Shown one piece after another: positions 1-9,385 of a DNA stretch of 64,000 bases. Source of the DNA: Gilliamella sp. ESL0441 (GTDB taxonomy: Bacteria > Pseudomonadota > Gammaproteobacteria > Enterobacterales > Orbaceae); assembly GCF_019469185.1 (NCBI RefSeq), contig NZ_CP048264.1, positions 62,001-126,000 of the forward strand. The letters are read 5' to 3'. Under the pieces are notes generated by a model. That model worked only from the letters and a program-made list of their open reading frames with translations, ran no database searches and had not been told where the DNA came from. Position 1 is the stretch's first letter. Every line of letters starts with the position of its first letter. Position numbers and translations under genes: made by a program.

Positions 1-1003
1 ATAAAGATTGGCGTTGTAAAAATGCTGATGCAACTTGCGTTACCGTTTTTTGGGTTTGACCTGTGATGATATGTAAAGCTGCTTGTTCGCCTATTTCATA
101 ATGGGGAAGCTGTACCGTCGTTAAAGGGGGATAAAAAAGCTCGCCAGTACCTACCATATTATCATAGCCTAAAATAGCAACATCGTTAGGAATATGGAAA
201 CCATTACTTAGTAAATATTGATAAGCAACAAAAGCGATCCGATCATTACCACAAATTAATACATCAAATTCAGGTTTTCTAGCACAGTGTTGTTTTAATA
301 TTTCAACTGTCATCATATATTCTTGCGCAAGATTACCTTGAGATGTGGATGTATGATAACTAATTAGGTCATCTAAATTTTTACCTGCATCAAGCCAAGC
401 TTGTTCTGCTGCCTGACGTCTAATGCTACCGGCTAAAGTATGTTCGGATAAATAGATACAAAGCGGTTTTTGATAACCTTTATTAATGACTTGCTGCATT
501 GCTTGGTATTGACCAGAGTAGTCATCAGGAATATAACAAGCTAATTGTTCTGAATCACTAATACAGTTGGCGAGCACCACATTTTTACCAAGTAATCTTT
601 CAGGAAGCTCAACTTTTCTTAGTCCCATGGTGGTGTAAATAATGCCATTAGGGCGATAAGACAATAGCGTGTTAATGGCATGATTCGCGTCTTTATCGTC
701 AAATAAATTGACAATAAACGTATTCCAGCCATGTTGCTGGGCTGTTCGTTCAATGGCTTGTAACAGCTCAACTGAAAACGGTGTCGTGGCGGTTTCTAAT
801 GCTAATACACCGATAGCATGTGGACCAGAATGATCACCACGAATTTTTCGTGCAGATAAATCGGGAACATAATTGAGTTGTTCAATTGCTTTTTTTACTC
901 GTTTATACGTTTCTTTATTTAATTTATCAGGATTATTAATTGCACGCGAAACAGTCATCAATGAAACCGATGCTAACTTTGCGACATCCTTAAGTGAAGC
1001 CAT
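1..1003 (-). CDS. cscR: CscR-like LacI-family sucrose repressor, 3' end cut by window edge
   Basis: Read on the minus strand from an ATG at 1003; about 334 codons are visible with no stop, so only the last few residues can be missing (the family is about 330 residues). An N-terminal LacI helix-turn-helix (KDVAKLASVSLMTVSRAI, residues 4-21) is followed by the hinge and a periplasmic-binding-like sugar domain. Stretches such as NYVPDLSARKIR, TATTPFSVELL, GIIYTTMGLR and FDVLICGNDRIAFVAYQ match what I remember of E. coli CscR much better than LacI or RafR. It is divergent from the sucrose-permease-like gene at 1205 with a strong palindrome between them, so it very likely represses that gene and itself, with sucrose or a derived sugar as inducer. 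The assignment rests on remembered sequence and was not searched. Confidence 0.85.
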   Translation of the reverse strand, partial: MASLKDVAKLASVSLMTVSRAINNPDKLNKETYKRVKKAIEQLNYVPDLSARKIRGDHSGPHAIGVLALETATTPFSVELLQAIERTAQQHGWNTFIVNLFDDKDANHAINTLLSYRPNGIIYTTMGLRKVELPERLLGKNVVLANCISDSEQLACYIPDDYSGQYQAMQQVINKGYQKPLCIYLSEHTLAGSIRRQAAEQAWLDAGKNLDDLISYHTSTSQGNLAQEYMMTVEILKQHCARKPEFDVLICGNDRIAFVAYQYLLSNGFHIPNDVAILGYDNMVGTGELFYPPLTTVQLPHYEIGEQAALHIITGQTQKTVTQVASAFLQRQSL

Positions 1004-1153
1004 ACTTAAATCCTTTTGCTCAGCATTAAAAAGGTGAATAACTAGTAATTACTAAATGTGATGATACCACAAATAAAAATGATAAAAAGTGTGAGGAATG
1101 TAACATTTATGATAACTGATTCTATCTATTTAGTTTCAATTATGACAATAATG

Positions 1154-1177
1154 TTAACATTAACATGTTAACGTTAA
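1154..1177. promoter_or_regulatory. Operator-like palindrome between cscR and cscB
   Basis: Two 12-base arms (TTAACATTAACA and TGTTAACGTTAA) are reverse complements except at one position. The site is 28 bases upstream of the permease start and about 150 upstream of the repressor start, where a LacI-family dimer would block the permease promoter. The palindrome is seen directly; binding by the adjacent CscR-like protein is inferred. Confidence 0.7.
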
Positions 1178-1204
1178 ACTTCCATAATATAAGAGTACTA
1201 AAAT

Positions 1205-2464
1205 ATGAAAACGATAGAAAATAGAAATTATTGGTTCTCATCAGGTTATCTTATAACCTTTTATGCAGCATGGTCTCTTTGGTGGTCTTTTTACGCCATA
1301 TGGCTAAAAAGTAAAATTGGATTATCGGGCGAGCAGTTAGGAATTGTTTATGCAGCCAACTCTGCCGCTGCAATGTTTTTTATGATCTTTTATGGCATTA
1401 TTCAAGATAAATTACAGATCGGTAAAGCAGTCATTACCTTTCAAAGTATCATGATGTTGCTGATTGGCCCATTTATGATTTATGTCTATGAACCATTATT
1501 AAGACACGATTTTATACTTGGGGCTTGCATTGGTGCACCAGTATTAAGCGCTGGGTTTATCTCTGGATGTGCTTTAGTTGATTCTTTTATTGAGCGAATT
1601 AGTCGATTATTTGGTTTTGAATTTGGTCCTGCTCGTTTTTGGGGATCGTTTGGTTATGCCGCAGCAACCTTTGTTGCCGGTATTTTATTTGGGATAAACC
1701 CGCATATTAACTTTTGGATGGCATCGGCTATTGCAGCAATCTTTTTTACCATTAATATCCTATTTAAACCTAAACATTATTCCCAATCCTCACCGGAAAG
1801 TGATAACAATCTTGTTGTTGAAAAAACATCAACTATTCCAACGATGAGTGAAATAGTGTCCTTATTTGGTATGAAAAAGTTTTGGTTATTTGTTTTCTTT
1901 ATTATTGGAACCAATAGCTTTTATACTATTTACGATCAGCAATTATTTCCTAATTTCTATACCACCTTTTTTACTGAAGAAGATTGGGGCTACGAAGTAT
2001 ATGGTTATTTGAATTCTTTCCAAGTTTTTTTAGAAGCTGCCTGTATGATATTAGCACCATATATTATTAATCAAATTGGTGCTAAAAGAGCGTTATTACT
2101 AGCGGCGTTAGTGATGATTTGCCGAATTGCATTATCAGCAACATTAGATAATGTGTATTTAATTTCATTAGTGAAACTTTTTCATGCTATTGAAACCCCG
2201 TTATTTATTTTAGCCGTATTTAAATATGTTGTTGCGAATTTTGATGAAAGATTGTCTTCGACATTATATTTAGTTGGTTTTAATATCTCATCAAATATTG
2301 GGGTTATTGTGCTTTCATGGTTAGTCGGAAAACTATTCGATAATACCGGATATTCAACCACATTTTATACCCTTGCCGGCATTGTTCTATTGATTTTGGT
2401 CATTGCTATATTCACCTTGTGTGATGAAAAAAAAGCTAAGCTGAAATCTTCATTATCATCGTAA
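1205..2464 (+). CDS. cscB: CscB-like sucrose:proton symporter (LacY/RafB/CscB family)
   Basis: A 419-residue major facilitator protein with about twelve hydrophobic segments and a hydrophilic central loop near residue 200. Signature blocks FMIYVYEPLL, ARFWGSFGYA, YLNSFQVFLEA and FDERLSSTLYLVGF resemble E. coli sucrose permease CscB more than lactose permease. The charged residues essential in LacY are present: the Glu/Arg pair in the middle of the N-half (SFIERIS, GPAR), Glu in QVFLEA, Arg in MICRIA, and His327/Glu330 in FHAIET. It should bring sucrose, possibly also other oligosaccharides, across the inner membrane with protons. It is a single-gene unit ending in a terminator. No sucrose hydrolase or fructokinase gene is visible; these may lie beyond the left edge. 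Confidence 0.85.
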   Translation: MKTIENRNYWFSSGYLITFYAAWSLWWSFYAIWLKSKIGLSGEQLGIVYAANSAAAMFFMIFYGIIQDKLQIGKAVITFQSIMMLLIGPFMIYVYEPLLRHDFILGACIGAPVLSAGFISGCALVDSFIERISRLFGFEFGPARFWGSFGYAAATFVAGILFGINPHINFWMASAIAAIFFTINILFKPKHYSQSSPESDNNLVVEKTSTIPTMSEIVSLFGMKKFWLFVFFIIGTNSFYTIYDQQLFPNFYTTFFTEEDWGYEVYGYLNSFQVFLEAACMILAPYIINQIGAKRALLLAALVMICRIALSATLDNVYLISLVKLFHAIETPLFILAVFKYVVANFDERLSSTLYLVGFNISSNIGVIVLSWLVGKLFDNTGYSTTFYTLAGIVLLILVIAIFTLCDEKKAKLKSSLSS

Positions 2465-2475
2465 AAATCGTCAAA

Positions 2476-2502
2476 AAAATGGAAGCAGATTGTTTCCATT
2501 TT
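2476..2502 (+). terminator. Rho-independent terminator after cscB
   Basis: A perfect 9-base stem (AAAATGGAA / TTCCATTTT) with a 9-base loop begins 12 bases after the cscB stop. Confidence 0.7.
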
Positions 2503-2599
2503 GCTATTTAAATGATGATAATAAAATACAACACTTGCTTACTTGATAAGTTTGCGAAACAATGTTGACTATTGTGATTAATATTTATAGGTCGTCATT

Positions 2600-3445
2600 G
2601 TGAACATTACGAAAAAAGTGGTTGAAGCAGATATGTTATGGCACACCATTCGGCAGGAAGCTTCTCAATTAGTTGAAAGTGAGCCAATGTTAGCGAGTTA
2701 TTTCCATGCAACTTTACTCAATCATAAAAACTTGGGTAGTGCATTAAGTTATATTTTAGCGAATAAACTTGTTACCCAAGTAATGCCAGCAATTGAAATT
2801 CGTGAAATTGCAAGGCAAGCTTATGAGGCAGATACCACAATTATTCAATCAGCCGTGACAGATATCTTAGCGGTTTATGTACGCGATCCAGCAACAAACT
2901 ACTATTCGACCCCGTTACTTTATTACAAAGGCTTTTTATCGTTACAGGCTTATCGAATTGCCCATTGGCTTTGGAAACAAGATCGTAAGTCGCTGGCTAT
3001 TTTTTTACAAAGTCAAATCGCCATTGTTTTTGGTGTTGATATTCATCCAGCAGCTCAAATTGGCTGTGGTGTAATGTTTGACCATGCAACCGGTATTGTA
3101 ATTGGTGAAACTGTCGTTATTGAAAATGATGTATCGATTTTGCAATCTGTGACCTTAGGTGGTACAGGTAAAGAAAATGGTGATCGGCATCCTAAAATTC
3201 GTGAAGGGGTAATGATAGGGGCTCACTCTACGATATTAGGCAATATTGAAATCGGAAAAGGGGCAAAAATTGGTGCTGGTTCGGTCGTGTTAGAGCCTGT
3301 TCCTGAGCATACAACGGTTGCCGGTGTGCCAGCGAAAGTGGTTGGATGTCCTGACTGTGAAAAACCAGCCTTAAATATGAATCAAGATATCTTATATGAA
3401 AAAGAAGTTGTTTCAATTTCCGTCGACGTTGATCGACGGAAGTAA
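2600..3445 (+). CDS. cysE: Serine O-acetyltransferase
   Basis: CysE makes O-acetylserine from serine and acetyl-CoA, the committed step of cysteine synthesis. The 281-residue product has the helical N-terminal domain (EPMLASYFHATLLNHKNLGSA) and a C-terminal left-handed beta-helix of hexapeptide repeats (DIHPAAQIG, DHATGIVIGE, LQSVTLGGTGKENGDRHPKI, GAGSVV). Catalytic Asp and His are in FDHATG. The frame opens with GTG at 2600. An ATG at 2633 would give MLWHTIRQEA and lose about ten residues that E. coli CysE has, so GTG is preferred. The C-terminal tail (ILYEKEVVSISVDVDRRK) diverges from E. coli, as tails involved in cysteine synthase binding often do. It is convergent with mscS. Confidence 0.95.
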   Translation: MNITKKVVEADMLWHTIRQEASQLVESEPMLASYFHATLLNHKNLGSALSYILANKLVTQVMPAIEIREIARQAYEADTTIIQSAVTDILAVYVRDPATNYYSTPLLYYKGFLSLQAYRIAHWLWKQDRKSLAIFLQSQIAIVFGVDIHPAAQIGCGVMFDHATGIVIGETVVIENDVSILQSVTLGGTGKENGDRHPKIREGVMIGAHSTILGNIEIGKGAKIGAGSVVLEPVPEHTTVAGVPAKVVGCPDCEKPALNMNQDILYEKEVVSISVDVDRRK

Positions 3446-3461
3446 AAAAACAACTCACTCA

Positions 3462-4298
3462 TTAGTGGTTGGCGGTGACATTGACATCCATTGTTGGATA
3501 AGGAATATTAATATTATTCTCAGTTAATGCGTTTTTAATATTTTCGAGTAACTCTGCTTTCAATACGCCATAATTTTCGTTTAGTGTCCAAACTAAAACA
3601 TTAAAATTCATTGATGATGCATCAAGTACATCTAAACGAATAGTTGGTTTTTTAGTGGTTAATATATTGCTGGTTTGATTAACCGCTTGATTAAGTACCT
3701 GATAAACTTTCTGGATATCGGAGTCGTAACCAACATTAATCACTAGATCTAAACGTCTTTCTGGTAGACGACTATAATTAATAATATTGGCACTTACCAC
3801 TTGCCCATTCGGGATGACAACCACTTCATTAGTCGGTGTGACAATTGAGGTTGAGAAAATTTGAATTGAATCAATTACTCCTCTTTGATTGTTAATCACC
3901 ACCGTCTCGCCGACTTTAAATGGACGGAAAATAATCAAAATTACCCCGGCTGCGAAATTTGATAACGATCCTTGCAATGCTAAACCGACCGCTAAACCGG
4001 CAGCACCAATGACAGCAACAATTGATGCAGTTTGAACACCCAATTGCCCTAATACGGCAACTAATGTCATTATAATAATGGCATAGTAAGATAAAGCACT
4101 AACAAACTTTACGACGGTAGGATCTACTTGCCGATTAATTAATATGCGTTTTAGCTGACGGCTAATAAATTTGGCAATAATTCGACCAACGACAAAAATG
4201 ATAATCGCAAAGCAGAAATGAACAATATAACCAAGTACTACGCCGTCATATTTATCAATAAGTGAGACTATCTGCTTTAAAATATTTTCAAAATGCAT
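3462..4298 (-). CDS. mscS: Small-conductance mechanosensitive channel MscS
   Basis: A 278-residue inner-membrane channel (E. coli MscS has 286) that opens under membrane tension and releases solutes on osmotic downshock. Three hydrophobic segments lie in the first 120 residues. The pore helix is recognisable by its Gly/Ala pattern (GAAGLAVGLALQGSLSNFAAG, about residues 97-117). Next come the beta domain (FKVGETVVINNQRGVIDSI) and the vestibule region (VVIPNGQVVSANIINYSR). It stands alone, convergent with cysE and downstream of slmA on the same strand after a 46-base gap. Confidence 0.93.
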   Translation of the reverse strand: MHFENILKQIVSLIDKYDGVVLGYIVHFCFAIIIFVVGRIIAKFISRQLKRILINRQVDPTVVKFVSALSYYAIIIMTLVAVLGQLGVQTASIVAVIGAAGLAVGLALQGSLSNFAAGVILIIFRPFKVGETVVINNQRGVIDSIQIFSTSIVTPTNEVVVIPNGQVVSANIINYSRLPERRLDLVINVGYDSDIQKVYQVLNQAVNQTSNILTTKKPTIRLDVLDASSMNFNVLVWTLNENYGVLKAELLENIKNALTENNINIPYPTMDVNVTANH

Positions 4299-4344
4299 AA
4301 ATTATCCTCAAAAAAGGTTATAGAGCAGTTAGTTAATTAAAAAT

Positions 4345-4938
4345 TTAAATCAATTGTTTCGCCAATAACGCCCAACGAGTATCAAAATTGGTGGTTGGTA
4401 AATATTTAAAGCCAGAGCGGGAATAACGAACCATCATCCCTTCACAAAAAGCTAATAATTGGCTGGATAAAATTCGCTCATCGGTGGTAAATGCGACCCC
4501 TTCACGAATTTTACGTTCACGTAACACTTGCTTAATTTGAGTTTCAATTCGTTCAAACAGCTGACTAATACGTTCTTGAAGTTGCTCTTGTTCAAACATT
4601 AAGGCATGACCAGTCATGATTCTGGTTAATCCAGGATTTTTCTCAGAGAAACCCAATATTAAAGCTAAAATCAGCTGTAAGCGGACAAAGGTATTTAGCT
4701 CATCTTGCATAATGACATTAATGCGAGAAAGTAAAATATCTTCAATGTAGACAATTAAACTTTCAAACATTTTAGTTTTACTCGGAAAATGTCGATAAAG
4801 TGCAGCTTCTGATACACCAACACTCGCCGCTAATTTTGCTGTGGTAATGCGTTGGGTACCTTCATTAGATTCAAGCATGGTGGCTAAAGCTTGCAGTATA
4901 TCTTCTTTCCTATTTTTATTTTTGCTGCTCACAATCAT
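4345..4938 (-). CDS. slmA: Nucleoid occlusion factor SlmA (TetR family)
   Basis: SlmA binds specific chromosomal sites and antagonises FtsZ polymerisation so that septa do not form over the nucleoid. The 197-residue product has a TetR-type helix-turn-helix ([20 protein letters not shown]) and the SlmA-specific core ([42 protein letters not shown]). Its start overlaps the dut stop by four bases, suggesting translational coupling. The order coaBC-dut-slmA is the same as in E. coli, which supports the specific name over a generic TetR regulator. Confidence 0.95.
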   Translation of the reverse strand: MIVSSKNKNRKEDILQALATMLESNEGTQRITTAKLAASVGVSEAALYRHFPSKTKMFESLIVYIEDILLSRINVIMQDELNTFVRLQLILALILGFSEKNPGLTRIMTGHALMFEQEQLQERISQLFERIETQIKQVLRERKIREGVAFTTDERILSSQLLAFCEGMMVRYSRSGFKYLPTTNFDTRWALLAKQLI

Positions 4939-5396
4939 TTTTTACCCGAATGCCCAAATCCACCTTCGCCGCGTGCTGACGCTGTAAATTCATCAACAAT
5001 ATTAAATTCTGCTTGTATGACAGGAACAATAATTAACTGAGCAATACGATCACCTGCTTCAATTACAAATGGAGTTTGACTACGGTTCCAAACCGGTACA
5101 AATAACTGACCTTGATAATCCGAATCAATAAGACCCACTAAATTACCAAGTACAATCCCATTTTTAGATCCCAATCCTGACCGTGGTAAAACTAACGCTG
5201 CTAAAGTCGGATCTGCAATATGCATGGATAAACCTGTTGGTGTTAAAATGGTTTCACCGGGTTTTATCTCAGTTGTTTTATCAAACATTGCTCGTAGATC
5301 AATGCCAGCCGATCCTTCGGTTGCATAGGTTGGAAGCGGAAAATCATTACCTAAACGTTTATCTAATATTTTAATATCAATTTTTCTTTTCATCAT
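4935..5396 (-). CDS. dut: Deoxyuridine 5'-triphosphate nucleotidohydrolase
   Basis: dUTPase hydrolyses dUTP to dUMP and pyrophosphate, keeping uracil out of DNA and feeding thymidylate synthesis. The 153 residues contain the family motifs in order: [34 protein letters not shown] and the glycine-rich C-terminal [10 protein letters not shown] that closes over the substrate. Two adjacent ATG codons (5396 and 5393) could start it. The 5' end overlaps coaBC by 20 bases and the 3' end overlaps slmA by four, so the three genes are one tight operon. Confidence 0.97.
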   Translation of the reverse strand: MMKRKIDIKILDKRLGNDFPLPTYATEGSAGIDLRAMFDKTTEIKPGETILTPTGLSMHIADPTLAALVLPRSGLGSKNGIVLGNLVGLIDSDYQGQLFVPVWNRSQTPFVIEAGDRIAQLIIVPVIQAEFNIVDEFTASARGEGGFGHSGKK

Positions 5397-6603
5397 GACT
5401 CGCTTTATATCGTGTTATAACAACTTCAAGTAACTGTGTTGCTAATTGTTGTTTACTGCTTAATGGTAATGTTTGTTCACCATTTTGCCAATAAAGTGTT
5501 AATGCATTTTGCTCAGAATTAAAGCCAATTTTTTTATCAGAAACATCATTAGCGCAAATTAAATCTAGGTTTTTAGCTGTTAATTTTTTTAAGGCATAAT
5601 TTTTAACATTTTCGGTTTCAGCCGCAAAACCAACCACAAAAGGGCGCTGTTCTTTTAACGCTGCAATATGCGCAATAATGTCAGGATTTTTGACTAACTT
5701 AATCAATAATTCATTACTATTATCTGTCTTTTTAATTTTATTTTCGGCGATAGTTTCAGCTCGATAGTCGGCAACGGCGGCACAGCCAATAAAAATAGAT
5801 GATTGTTTAGCAAATTTTAACGCTTCGTTATACATCTCATTTGCACTTTTTACATCAATTCGATTCACATTTTTAGGTGTATCTAAATTTACCGGACCAC
5901 TTATTAGGGTTACCTTTGCACCCATATCAGCGGCAACTTTAGCAATAGCAAACCCCATCTTTCCTGAACTATAATTACTAATATATCGAACAGGATCTAA
6001 CTCTTCAATCGTTGGACCTGCCGTGATGGTTAGCGATATGCCTGATAATGCAGATGAAGTTGAAAAATAACCTTCAATTTGTTCGACAATTGCTTGAGGT
6101 TCAACCATTCGCCCTGGACCGTAATCACCGCAAGCTTGAAAGCCATCGTCGGGGCCTAAAATGAATGTATTTCGGTTATTCAGTACAGATAGATTATGTT
6201 GAGTTGCTGCTGCTTTATACATCTGTTGATTCATGGCTGGTGCTAACGCAATATTTGCTGATGTTGCTAAACAAACCGTTGATAACAGGTCATCGGCAAT
6301 GCCATTGGCTATTTTAGCAATAATATTCGCTGTTGCAGGGGCGATTAATACTAAATCCGCCCATTTTGCCAGTTCAATATGGCTCATAGAGAGTTCAGCA
6401 GAAGGATCAAATAAATCAGTTGAAACAGGATTACCTGAAACGGCTTGTAACGTCATTGTTGTGACAAAATGGCTAGCCGAGTCAGTGACGATTACTCTTA
6501 CGTCCGCTCCCGCTTTTTTTAAATGGCGAACAAGATCCGGGCATTTATAAGCAGCTATGCCTCCTGTAATTCCTAATAAAATATGTTTACCAGAAAGATT
6601 CAT
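5377..6603 (-). CDS. coaBC: Bifunctional phosphopantothenoylcysteine decarboxylase / phosphopantothenate-cysteine ligase
   Basis: Two steps of coenzyme A synthesis in one protein. The N-terminal flavoprotein half (CoaC) shows GGIAAYK, the catalytic His in [19 protein letters not shown] and [10 protein letters not shown]. The C-terminal ligase half (CoaB) shows [35 protein letters not shown] and GFAAET. The open frame extends to a TTG at 6609, but the ATG at 6603 has a good ribosome site (AAGGAAAC about eight bases before it) and fits the family N-terminus, giving 408 residues. It is first in the coaBC-dut-slmA operon. Confidence 0.95.
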   Translation of the reverse strand: MNLSGKHILLGITGGIAAYKCPDLVRHLKKAGADVRVIVTDSASHFVTTMTLQAVSGNPVSTDLFDPSAELSMSHIELAKWADLVLIAPATANIIAKIANGIADDLLSTVCLATSANIALAPAMNQQMYKAAATQHNLSVLNNRNTFILGPDDGFQACGDYGPGRMVEPQAIVEQIEGYFSTSSALSGISLTITAGPTIEELDPVRYISNYSSGKMGFAIAKVAADMGAKVTLISGPVNLDTPKNVNRIDVKSANEMYNEALKFAKQSSIFIGCAAVADYRAETIAENKIKKTDNSNELLIKLVKNPDIIAHIAALKEQRPFVVGFAAETENVKNYALKKLTAKNLDLICANDVSDKKIGFNSEQNALTLYWQNGEQTLPLSSKQQLATQLLEVVITRYKASHDEKKN

Positions 6604-6654
6604 GATCAAGTTTCCTTCACCTTCAAATCAAATCACTATATTACCACAATTCAT

Positions 6655-8316
6655 TTAGATAATAAGTAACTCTTTCGCATTGGCTAATGTTGCATCAGTA
6701 ATTTTATCTCCGCCTAAAAGTCGGGCTAATTCATTTAAACGTCCATTATTGTCTAATTTTTGCATATCAGTTGATGTCTGTTTGCTGTTAGTTTGCTTAC
6801 TGACAAAGTAGTGTTGATTAGCTTGTCCCGCAACTTGTGGTAAGTGGGTAACGGTAATAACTTGGGTAGATTGTCCAAGCTGTCTTAATAATTGCCCAAC
6901 TTTAGAAGCAGTAGGGCCGCTAATGCCCACATCGATTTCATCAAATATCAGTGCCGGTGTATCCATTTTTTGAGCTGTCAAAACCTGTATTGCTAGCGCA
7001 ATACGTGATAATTCACCGCCAGATGCCACTTTGGCAAGGGGCAACGCATGCTGTCCGACATTGGTCGTAACTAAAAAAGTAACTTGATCGGCGCCGTCTT
7101 CATTTAAACGCGTTTCATCAAAGGTTATATCAATGCTAAATTGTCCATTAGGCATAGATAATTCATGCATAATAGCCGTGACTTTTTTAGCTAATGCTTT
7201 ACTGCTCGTTAAGCGTTTTTGATGTAATTTTTGGGCAATTTCAAGTGCAAATTGATGATATTTGGTAATATCTGCCTTTAGTTGTTCACTTTGTTCATCT
7301 TTTTGATTAATCTGTTTGAATTCGGTAAGCAAATTCTGATGCAATTCAGGAAGTGCCTCTGGTGCAACATGGTGTTTACGGGCAAGCGCTATTTGCTTTG
7401 ATAGCCGTTGTTCAAGTTGCATGACACGCGCTGGATCAAGCTCTAAACTTTCGCTGTAATGGCGTAGTTCATAACTGGCTTCTTTGATCTGGATAGCGGC
7501 TTCTTCCAGCATGTTAAACACGTTACTTAAATTTGGATCGAGTTCGGATAACTCCTGCACACTGTTTTTAACACTACCAAGTAGATTACTGACATTGTAT
7601 TCATCAGCTTCATCTAAAAGCATCACCGATTGTTGGCTAAGCTGAATTAACTGTTCACTATTCGATAAACGTTTGTATTCTTCATCAATTTGTTGGTATT
7701 CCCCTTCAATAGGCGAAAATTCATTTAATTCTTTAAGTTGATATTGTAATAACTGAACATGTGCTTCTCGTTCTAGTCGTGATGCTTGATATTGTTCATA
7801 AGTCTGGCGTGCTACTTTCCATTGCTTATAAGCTTGCTGCATTTGATTGAGCAATGATGGCTCATTCATATAATGATTAAGCAATAACTGCTGATATTCA
7901 CCTCGTAAAAGACGTTGGGGTTCATGTTGTCCATGAATTTGGATTAACATTTGTCCTAAATCTTTGAGTTGGGATATGGGCACAGCACGACCATTAATAA
8001 AGGCTTTTGAACGTCCATCTTGATTGATAACTCGTCGTAATATACATTCATTACCTTCGTCTAGCTGATTTTCGGTTAGCCAAGAAAAGGCGGCTGGTGT
8101 GTCATCAAGCACAAAGCAGGCTGAAATATCGACACGTTCAGCACCTAAACGGATAGATGAAGCATCGGAACGATTACCTAAACAGAGCCCTAGAGCATCG
8201 ATAGCGATCGATTTTCCAGCCCCGGTTTCACCAGTTATAGCGGTCATCCCCATTGTAAAGTCAACTAATAGGTGATCAACGATAGCAAAATTATTTATAG
8301 TAAGTTGAGTTATCAT
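6655..8316 (-). CDS. recN: DNA repair protein RecN
   Basis: An SMC-like ATPase of double-strand-break repair, 553 residues, the same length as in E. coli. Walker A is GETGAGKS near residue 30. The middle is a long coiled-coil region rich in Gln, Glu and Leu. The ABC signature ([17 protein letters not shown]) and Walker B ([17 protein letters not shown]) are close to the C-terminus. It lies upstream of coaBC on the same strand, with its own LexA box 55 bases before the start. In E. coli recN follows nadK; here nadK is about 11 kb away, so that pair has been separated. Confidence 0.96.
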   Translation of the reverse strand: MITQLTINNFAIVDHLLVDFTMGMTAITGETGAGKSIAIDALGLCLGNRSDASSIRLGAERVDISACFVLDDTPAAFSWLTENQLDEGNECILRRVINQDGRSKAFINGRAVPISQLKDLGQMLIQIHGQHEPQRLLRGEYQQLLLNHYMNEPSLLNQMQQAYKQWKVARQTYEQYQASRLEREAHVQLLQYQLKELNEFSPIEGEYQQIDEEYKRLSNSEQLIQLSQQSVMLLDEADEYNVSNLLGSVKNSVQELSELDPNLSNVFNMLEEAAIQIKEASYELRHYSESLELDPARVMQLEQRLSKQIALARKHHVAPEALPELHQNLLTEFKQINQKDEQSEQLKADITKYHQFALEIAQKLHQKRLTSSKALAKKVTAIMHELSMPNGQFSIDITFDETRLNEDGADQVTFLVTTNVGQHALPLAKVASGGELSRIALAIQVLTAQKMDTPALIFDEIDVGISGPTASKVGQLLRQLGQSTQVITVTHLPQVAGQANQHYFVSKQTNSKQTSTDMQKLDNNGRLNELARLLGGDKITDATLANAKELLII

Positions 8317-8369
8317 AAAAAATTAATCAGTAATGCTAGTGAAAATATGAGCAGTATAGCAACAAAAAT

Positions 8370-8389
8370 ACTGTAAATAAATACAGTTT
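8370..8389 (-). promoter_or_regulatory. LexA (SOS) box of recN
   Basis: TACTGTAAATAAATACAGTT carries the invariant CTGT-N8-ACAG core (8371-8386) with an AT-rich spacer and matches the E. coli LexA consensus closely. It lies 54-73 bases upstream of the recN start. recN is a classic SOS gene, so this is almost certainly a functional operator. Confidence 0.88.
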
Positions 8390-8653
8390 AATCGTGTTTT
8401 GTGAGAAAATTGGTGTTTATTTATTATCTAAGTGTCTAACTTTTATCTCGATAAAATAGCAAAATATCAATTGATTTTCGATGAAATATGAATAAATTGA
8501 ATATTTTTCTTTTGTAAATCGATTTTAAATCAAGTTTTACCAATTAGTATAATAGATTTTCTTGTATATTAATCTTATCGTTCCCTCTTTTAACCCTAAT
8601 TATTATGCAATATAATTTGCAAAAATTATTCACAATAATTAAGGACATTTAAC
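8387..8653. other. Long AT-rich recN-yagU intergenic region
   Basis: Together with the recN upstream sequence this makes a 337-base gap between divergent genes. Apart from the SOS box I see only AT-rich sequence with several possible promoter elements and a ribosome site (AAGGA) before yagU. No coding remnant was found. Confidence 0.5.
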
Positions 8654-9205
8654 ATGTTTGGAAATAAAACAAATCGTCAAATCATTATTTGGACAACTCT
8701 GATTGGTGGATTCATTAGTGCGTTAGTTAAATGGGGCTCAGAAGTCAACATGCCTCCACGTGTACCCGGTGAAGTTTCTCCTCCTGCAGCACATATTGAT
8801 GCATGGCTTGGTTGGTTAGGTATTAATTCTCACTCGCTTGATTATGCTTATCAAACGGCTATTGTTTCAGGTGCAGTGACACTTTATCACTGGCTATTTA
8901 GTTTTGCATTTGCTTTTGTCTATGTGTTTATTGCCTACTTTTGGAATAAAATCCGATTATGGTATGGTGCATTCTACGGCATTATCATTACCGTCACCAT
9001 GCATGGCTTTTTAATTCCACTGCTTGGTTTCCGTCATCCTGCTTACGATCCAGAGGGTACAGTAGGTTGGTTATGGAATTTAAATGGCTATGAACTTTGG
9101 AGTGAATTTTTAGGACATATCTACTGGGGTGTGTCGATTGAAATTTGTATGATTGCCGTACTTGCTTATTTTTCAAGACCTATTCGTGGTGAATGGCGTA
9201 AATAG
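8654..9205 (+). CDS. yagU: YagU-family inner-membrane protein (DUF1440)
   Basis: A 183-residue membrane protein with about four hydrophobic segments, the first preceded by a short basic N-terminus. The early SALVKWGSEVNMPPRVPGE corresponds to the SAFVKWGAEVPLPPRSP block of E. coli YagU, and SEFLGHIYWGVSIEI to its SEIFGHLVWFWSIEI block. YagU has been linked to acid tolerance in E. coli; its mechanism is unknown. It is a single gene with a good ribosome site (AAGGA ten bases before ATG) and its own terminator. Confidence 0.85.
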   Translation: MFGNKTNRQIIIWTTLIGGFISALVKWGSEVNMPPRVPGEVSPPAAHIDAWLGWLGINSHSLDYAYQTAIVSGAVTLYHWLFSFAFAFVYVFIAYFWNKIRLWYGAFYGIIITVTMHGFLIPLLGFRHPAYDPEGTVGWLWNLNGYELWSEFLGHIYWGVSIEICMIAVLAYFSRPIRGEWRK

Positions 9206-9229
9206 TCAATTTTCCTAAATAATTAACTA

Positions 9230-9269
9230 AAATCCTTCTGACAATATAACGTTAGAGGGATTTTTTTTG
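9230..9269 (+). terminator. Terminator after yagU
   Basis: AAATCCTTCTGAC pairs with GTTAGAGGGATTT (two G-U pairs) and the stem is followed by a run of eight T. Confidence 0.8.
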
Positions 9270-9276
9270 ATGTTTC

Positions 9277-9297
9277 GATATAGAAAAAAACTATATC
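9277..9297. other. Small hairpin upstream of metE
   Basis: GATATAG and CTATATC form a 7-base stem around seven A residues, about 90 bases upstream of metE. I found no MetJ-type (AGACGTCT) or clear MetR-type site here, so metE regulation is not readable. Confidence 0.35.
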
Positions 9298-9385
9298 AAT
9301 CAATAAAAAACTAGAATTATTCAATAACAGTTTTTTTTGTTATCTTTTTTGCTACTTAAGAAATGTGATGAAAGGAAAACAAAAA

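Noticed and set aside
3228..3458. Open frame opposite cysE
   Set aside because: Lies wholly antisense to a well-supported gene, has no ribosome site or family signature. The same applies to other antisense or shifted frames inside carB, polA, ileS, macB, dnaJ, gltX and uraA.
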